A DNA stretch of 7,658 bases, from assembly GCA_963169055.1 (NCBI GenBank), contig CAUJFU010000496.1, positions 1 through 7,658 of the forward strand, given 5' to 3'. This DNA is from Myxococcota bacterium. GTDB taxonomy: Bacteria > Myxococcota_C > UBA6777. The translations under genes and the position numbers were made by a program. The notes beneath the pieces are model-generated. The model was not told where the DNA came from. It searched no databases and saw only the letters and a list, made by a program, of their open reading frames with translations. This document shows, one piece after another, positions 4,467-7,658 of the stretch. Position 1 is the first letter of the stretch. Every line of letters starts with the position of its first letter.

Positions 4467-7400
4467 TTAGGCTCCTTCCGTCTGATGGGCCGAAGGGTTG
4501 GGCGGAGAAGAAGTCGATGGCGAAGCAGACGGAAAAGACGGAGTAGAGAGTTCGCGATGTTCGGGACAGTCTTGGCAGGCTTCGGGGTCGTGGGGGTGGG
4601 GTTCGCCGATGGAGGCGAGGATACGGGCGGGGAGAAGGTGGCCGCGTTTGCCACGATACCAAACGCTGGACTCGACGGCTTTTTTGAGAGGCAAAGCAGG
4701 GGGAGTCCAAGGGATGGCCTTTTGTGCTTCCCAAAAGAAGAATTGTCGGGTGTCAGGGTCGATCAGCGCGACGCGCAACCATTGGTGGTCGATGAGTTTT
4801 TTGACGTAGGGGAGGTTGGCGAGGACGCGCTCAAAGAGTGCAGGGCTTTGTTCGACGATCATCAAGAGGCGGACGGGTTCGTGGATCTCGACCATCTGCC
4901 AAGGGAGTCCCGCTTGAAGATCGCTGAGGTTTCCGTTGATCACGCCGATGTATCCTGAGATATTGTGCGGGAGTTTGGTGCCTGCGCCATAGAAGGAGTT
5001 GTTGACGTAGGAGAAGAAGTATTCGAGGTTGATGCCGGCACAGACGGGGACAACGGCGTTCAGGATGGAGGTCAGCGTTTTGATCTCGTGATCTTGGGAG
5101 GGGTTGTAGGAGACGAGGAAGGCGCGACGATCGAGATAGAGGTTGCGGGTGAGGTGACGTCGCCCGACGATGCAAAGGGCGTTGGTGGCGTGTCCACATT
5201 CGGGCCGAGGTTCGGAGATATCACTGGCGCGTTCTTCGACGTGTTCGAGGGCTTCGGCAGGGCTGAGATGGAGGGGGAAAGACTCGAAGCGTCGGCATCG
5301 TTCGTGGGCATTGCGTCGGCGTGCTTCGTCAAGGATGGTGCGGATCTCTTGGAAGCGTTGTTGGTGAGAAGGGGGAAGTTTTTCGAGTTCGTAGTATTCG
5401 ATGGAATCGGCGGTGGTGTCGTGCATACAGCCGATAAACCAAGTATCGTCGGGGATATGGATCTGGGCTTGGGTGCGGAGGGCTTCGCGGATAGAAGGGG
5501 TGTTGAGGGTGGCTGCGAAGATACGGGCATTTGGGCCGCCTTGGGCGCCGCCACAAGCGCCGCAATCGTAGGCGGCTTTGTGGGGGTTGTTGCGACTGCT
5601 GGAGCCATGTCCTGTGACAAAGATCAGCGGAGCAAAGTTGGAGGTGAGTCCCATGATGCGCAGGATCGATTGGACGCGAGCCAAGAGTTCGTCGTGTGTG
5701 AATCCTTCGGTTTCGGTAGCTTCGGTGGCTTCGGTGGCTTCGGGTTTGAGGATGGTCATCTCGGTTTGGATGGTGGGCAGGAAGCCCTTTTTGAAGCGCT
5801 GTTCGAATTCTTTGGCTTTTCGAGGGGCAAGGATGCGCAAGAGCATCGGGACAAAGTTGAGCAGCCCGATCACAAGGGTCCAAAAGAACCCGCGAAGGGG
5901 CATACGGCTGTTGACGAAGCTTTGTCGTCGGAACCATCCGATCAGTCGGCGTTTGCGGAAAAACTCTTCGAGAGGTTGGTTGTGTTTTTCGGGGTGGGGT
6001 TGGGGTCGTTCGCCGACTTTGTTTTTGGGGAAGAGGACAGGTGGGCAAAGAGACCGATAGTAGGGGTCTTGGAGTCCTTTGTATTTCATGTCGATGCCAA
6101 AGAATCCGGCGACACCGAAGGTTTCGCAACGCGGGTCGATTTCTTCGAGGTGACGGCGGAAGGACTCTTCGCGGTCGTCGATGCAGCAGGCGATCTGAAA
6201 GGAAGGCCGGTGTTGTTTGGGGGGGAGGCGATCATTTTGCGCGATGTTTTCGCGCAATCCATCAAGGGCGCGTTGGTAGTAGTTTCGTTCGTAAGCGAGG
6301 TGCCAGATCCATGCGCGTTGAGTTTCGTCGAAAGCAGCGATATCGCGGTTGATTTGTTGGAGATGTTCGTGGGAGGCGTGAGCGAATTCGTCGGCGGAGA
6401 TGCCGGCGTAGAGGCAGCATTGGAAGAGGTAGTAGGCATCGGCGAGGATATCACGGGGAGGAGAGGGAAGGAGAGCGCGGACGTCTTTCCAGGGCTTGGC
6501 CATCCAAGCACAGGTGGGTCGTTCGATGATCTCGTCGGACCAAGCGGCCCATTCAGCGGTGATCTGGAGGGCGATGGCTTGGAGCAGAGAAGGGGTTTCT
6601 TCGGGCCGAACAAGATAATCGGGCCGTTGTTCGAGCATACGGATCATGCCCATCCATCCGCGCAAAGAGAAGATCACAGAAGAGAGATAACTTTCGTGAT
6701 CTTCGGGGGCAACTTGGAGCTTTTGGAGAGCGAGAGCGATGATTTTTTCTGGTGTATAGGACTTTTCGAGCGCATTTCGGATCGCGGAGACGAGCGTTTC
6801 GAGCCAGCGTTCCATGGGAGTGAGGGCGCGGTCGTAGATCGCAACGAAAGTGCGCAAGATGCCTTCTTCACGATCGGGCATGGGCTGAAATGACATGCCT
6901 TGATCGCAGAAGCGAGAGAGAAAGCGCAGAAGGATCGGGTGTGTTTTGTTGTCGAGATCTTCGCCTTCTTGGGCCAACAAGACGTCGCGGTGCCGATAAA
7001 AAGGAGAGGCGGGGGTGGGCAAAAGAGGATGGTTGCGGCTCCATTTGAGGCAACGAAGCCAGAGCGCGGTGAGTGCGAATTGTGCGGGGTCTTCATAGAC
7101 CCACGCATCGAGTTCTTCGGGGGTTTTGGGGGAGAGTTGGTAGTAGGCTTGGAGCAAGCGTTGCGCGTTGTCGGATTGGGGTTCAGCGGTGAGGTATTCG
7201 ATGCGCTGTTGGAGAGAGCCTTGGCGAGCGAAGTGATTCCAGCGCGTCTGAAAGCGCTCGATATGGCGTTGTTTGAGTTCGAGGGGCAAGCGTTGAGGAA
7301 AGCGCAGGAGTTCGCCTTGTTCGAGCAGCCGCCAAGAAAGCGCGCCAAGAGAGGGGGGCTGGAGTCCGTGTTGCAAGATCAAACGCTTCCAAAGTGCAGG

Positions 7401-7658
7401 CGTTTCGAGATAAGCGGAGATCCCGATGGGATGGTCTGTTTGGGGGGGGGAGAGTTGAAGGATGGCATCGAGATCGTCGGGCGTGATCCGCCCCGTTTGA
7501 AGGTCTGCAAAGTAATCCGCTTCTTTTCGCAAAGAATGGGTTTCAAAGGAGCGGTTGGCGCGTTGGATGGCTTCTTGGAAAGTAAAATCCTCGAAAGCAT
7601 GGAGCGTGTTATGGTGGATAAAGTAATCAAGCGGATGTTGTGAAGGCAAGTAATGTCC
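4467..7658 (-). CDS. dabA: DabA, beta-CA-like subunit of the DabAB inorganic-carbon transporter (UPF0753/DUF2309), 5'-partial
   Basis: About 1063 residues are visible; the start is outside the window. The TTG at 7649 is an ordinary leucine inside G-H-Y-L-P-S-Q-H-P-L-D-Y-F-I-H-H-N, the conserved N-terminal region of the family, and the frame stays open to the window edge. DabA is a peripheral, zinc-binding beta-carbonic-anhydrase-like protein that works with DabB to accumulate bicarbonate from CO2. Numbered from that leucine, A-C-C-I-D-D-R-E-E-S gives C489, D491 and R493; T-G-H-G-S-S-S-R gives H681; and Y-D-C-G-A-C-G-G gives C696. The H-to-C distance of 15 matches the characterised Halothiobacillus protein (H524/C539), so the active site looks complete. 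Other family blocks include E-Y-F-F-S-Y-V-N-N and H-N-I-S-G-Y-I-G-V-I-N-G. Residues 638-646 are three ATE units in a linker. The C-terminal tail (from about 1018) has C-x-x-C and is then Ser/Pro-rich. It is the promoter-proximal gene of this run as seen here; the promoter lies beyond the window. Identification is secure. Confidence 0.95.
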   Translation of the reverse strand, partial: GHYLPSQHPLDYFIHHNTLHAFEDFTFQEAIQRANRSFETHSLRKEADYFADLQTGRITPDDLDAILQLSPPQTDHPIGISAYLETPALWKRLILQHGLQPPSLGALSWRLLEQGELLRFPQRLPLELKQRHIERFQTRWNHFARQGSLQQRIEYLTAEPQSDNAQRLLQAYYQLSPKTPEELDAWVYEDPAQFALTALWLRCLKWSRNHPLLPTPASPFYRHRDVLLAQEGEDLDNKTHPILLRFLSRFCDQGMSFQPMPDREEGILRTFVAIYDRALTPMERWLETLVSAIRNALEKSYTPEKIIALALQKLQVAPEDHESYLSSVIFSLRGWMGMIRMLEQRPDYLVRPEETPSLLQAIALQITAEWAAWSDEIIERPTCAWMAKPWKDVRALLPSPPRDILADAYYLFQCCLYAGISADEFAHASHEHLQQINRDIAAFDETQRAWIWHLAYERNYYQRALDGLRENIAQNDRLPPKQHRPSFQIACCIDDREESFRRHLEEIDPRCETFGVAGFFGIDMKYKGLQDPYYRSLCPPVLFPKNKVGERPQPHPEKHNQPLEEFFRKRRLIGWFRRQSFVNSRMPLRGFFWTLVIGLLNFVPMLLRILAPRKAKEFEQRFKKGFLPTIQTEMTILKPEATEATEATETEGFTHDELLARVQSILRIMGLTSNFAPLIFVTGHGSSSRNNPHKAAYDCGACGGAQGGPNARIFAATLNTPSIREALRTQAQIHIPDDTWFIGCMHDTTADSIEYYELEKLPPSHQQRFQEIRTILDEARRRNAHERCRRFESFPLHLSPAEALEHVEERASDISEPRPECGHATNALCIVGRRHLTRNLYLDRRAFLVSYNPSQDHEIKTLTSILNAVVPVCAGINLEYFFSYVNNSFYGAGTKLPHNISGYIGVINGNLSDLQAGLPWQMVEIHEPVRLLMIVEQSPALFERVLANLPYVKKLIDHQWLRVALIDPDTRQFFFWEAQKAIPWTPPALPLKKAVESSVWYRGKRGHLLPARILASIGEPHPHDPEACQDCPEHRELSTPSFPSASPSTSSPPNPSAHQTEGA
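4471..4477 (-). promoter_or_regulatory. Ribosome-binding site of dabB inside the dabA 3' end
   Basis: The - strand reads AAGGAGC, within the last dabA codons. AGGAG is 10 nt before ATG 4461. The dabA stop (TAA 4469-4467) lies between it and the dabB start, with only 5 nt from stop to start, so translational coupling that keeps DabA and DabB in proportion is likely. Confidence 0.6.
5712..5745 (-). repeat. 9-bp tandem repeat in dabA encoding Ala-Thr-Glu units
   Basis: On the + strand GCTTCGGTG repeats from 5719, nearly three copies, with a degenerate copy on the left. Being 9 bp long, changes in copy number keep the frame. It encodes ATE three times in a charged linker between the CxDxR and HxxC halves of DabA and could vary in length between strains. 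Confidence 0.7.
7442..7450 (-). repeat. Nine-base G/C homopolymer inside dabA
   Basis: Nine consecutive G on the + strand are read as C on the coding strand, covering part of the Ser-Pro-Pro codons at about residues 67-69 of the visible protein. The frame is intact as written. It is a possible slippage site or a sequencing-error hotspot. Confidence 0.8.

Noticed and set aside
4462-4734. 91-residue N-terminal extension of dabB
   Set aside because: It is Arg/Pro/Ser-rich, overlaps the dabA 3' end in another frame, and lacks the hydrophobic helix that begins at ATG 4461.
4965-6893. 642-codon open frame on the + strand opposite dabA
   Set aside because: It lies wholly within the well-conserved dabA coding region; its Gly/Val/Phe/Glu-rich, motif-free translation is typical of the antisense of a GC-rich gene.
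7647-7649. TTG as the dabA start codon
   Set aside because: The frame stays open to the window edge and the preceding residues G-H-Y continue the conserved DUF2309 N-terminal motif, so this is an internal leucine.

Overview
This 7.66-kb window from a mid-to-high-GC bacterial chromosome has two parts. The left part, on the + strand, holds the end of a peptidoglycan-binding-repeat protein, a long gene-free stretch and a small SET-domain methyltransferase gene. The right part, on the - strand, is a tightly packed three-gene run that converges on the SET gene. The lineage cannot be fixed from the sequence. Bacterial SET proteins together with DabAB would suit a myxobacterial or other delta-proteobacterial-type genome, but this is a weak inference.

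Layout. 1-269 is the 3' end of a PG_binding_1 protein; a 39-bp perfect in-frame repeat marks two near-identical repeat units. 270-791 has no convincing gene. It contains an unusual array of eight YGATCR hexamers (376-433) with symmetric spacing, followed by an AT-rich stretch. 792-1412 encodes a SET protein whose C-terminal post-SET cysteines match the zinc-binding pattern of eukaryotic histone methyltransferases. 1408-1541 is the convergent junction; a 16-bp inverted repeat there takes in the stop codons of both flanking genes.

The - strand run reads dabA (7658 to 4467, 5' end outside the window), dabB (4461 to 3034), then an unnamed 477-residue protein (2970 to 1537). DabA (UPF0753/DUF2309) and DabB (NuoL/MrpA-like membrane subunit) form the energy-coupled inorganic-carbon uptake complex: DabA is a beta-carbonic-anhydrase-like zinc protein, and DabB is thought to couple it to a cation gradient. 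The complete zinc-ligand set of DabA is present (C489, D491, H681, C696, numbered from the first leucine of the ORF). dabB starts 5 nt after the dabA stop; the third gene starts 63 nt after the dabB stop behind a strong ribosome-binding site.

The most interesting item is the third gene. Its N-terminal third looks like a rhodanese domain with the catalytic cysteine replaced by serine. The rest carries a CxDxR motif and a later HxxCG motif, the signature pair of beta-carbonic anhydrases. If correct, the operon encodes a DabAB transporter plus a soluble rhodanese/carbonic-anhydrase-like fusion that could act with it. This is inference from motifs and gene order.
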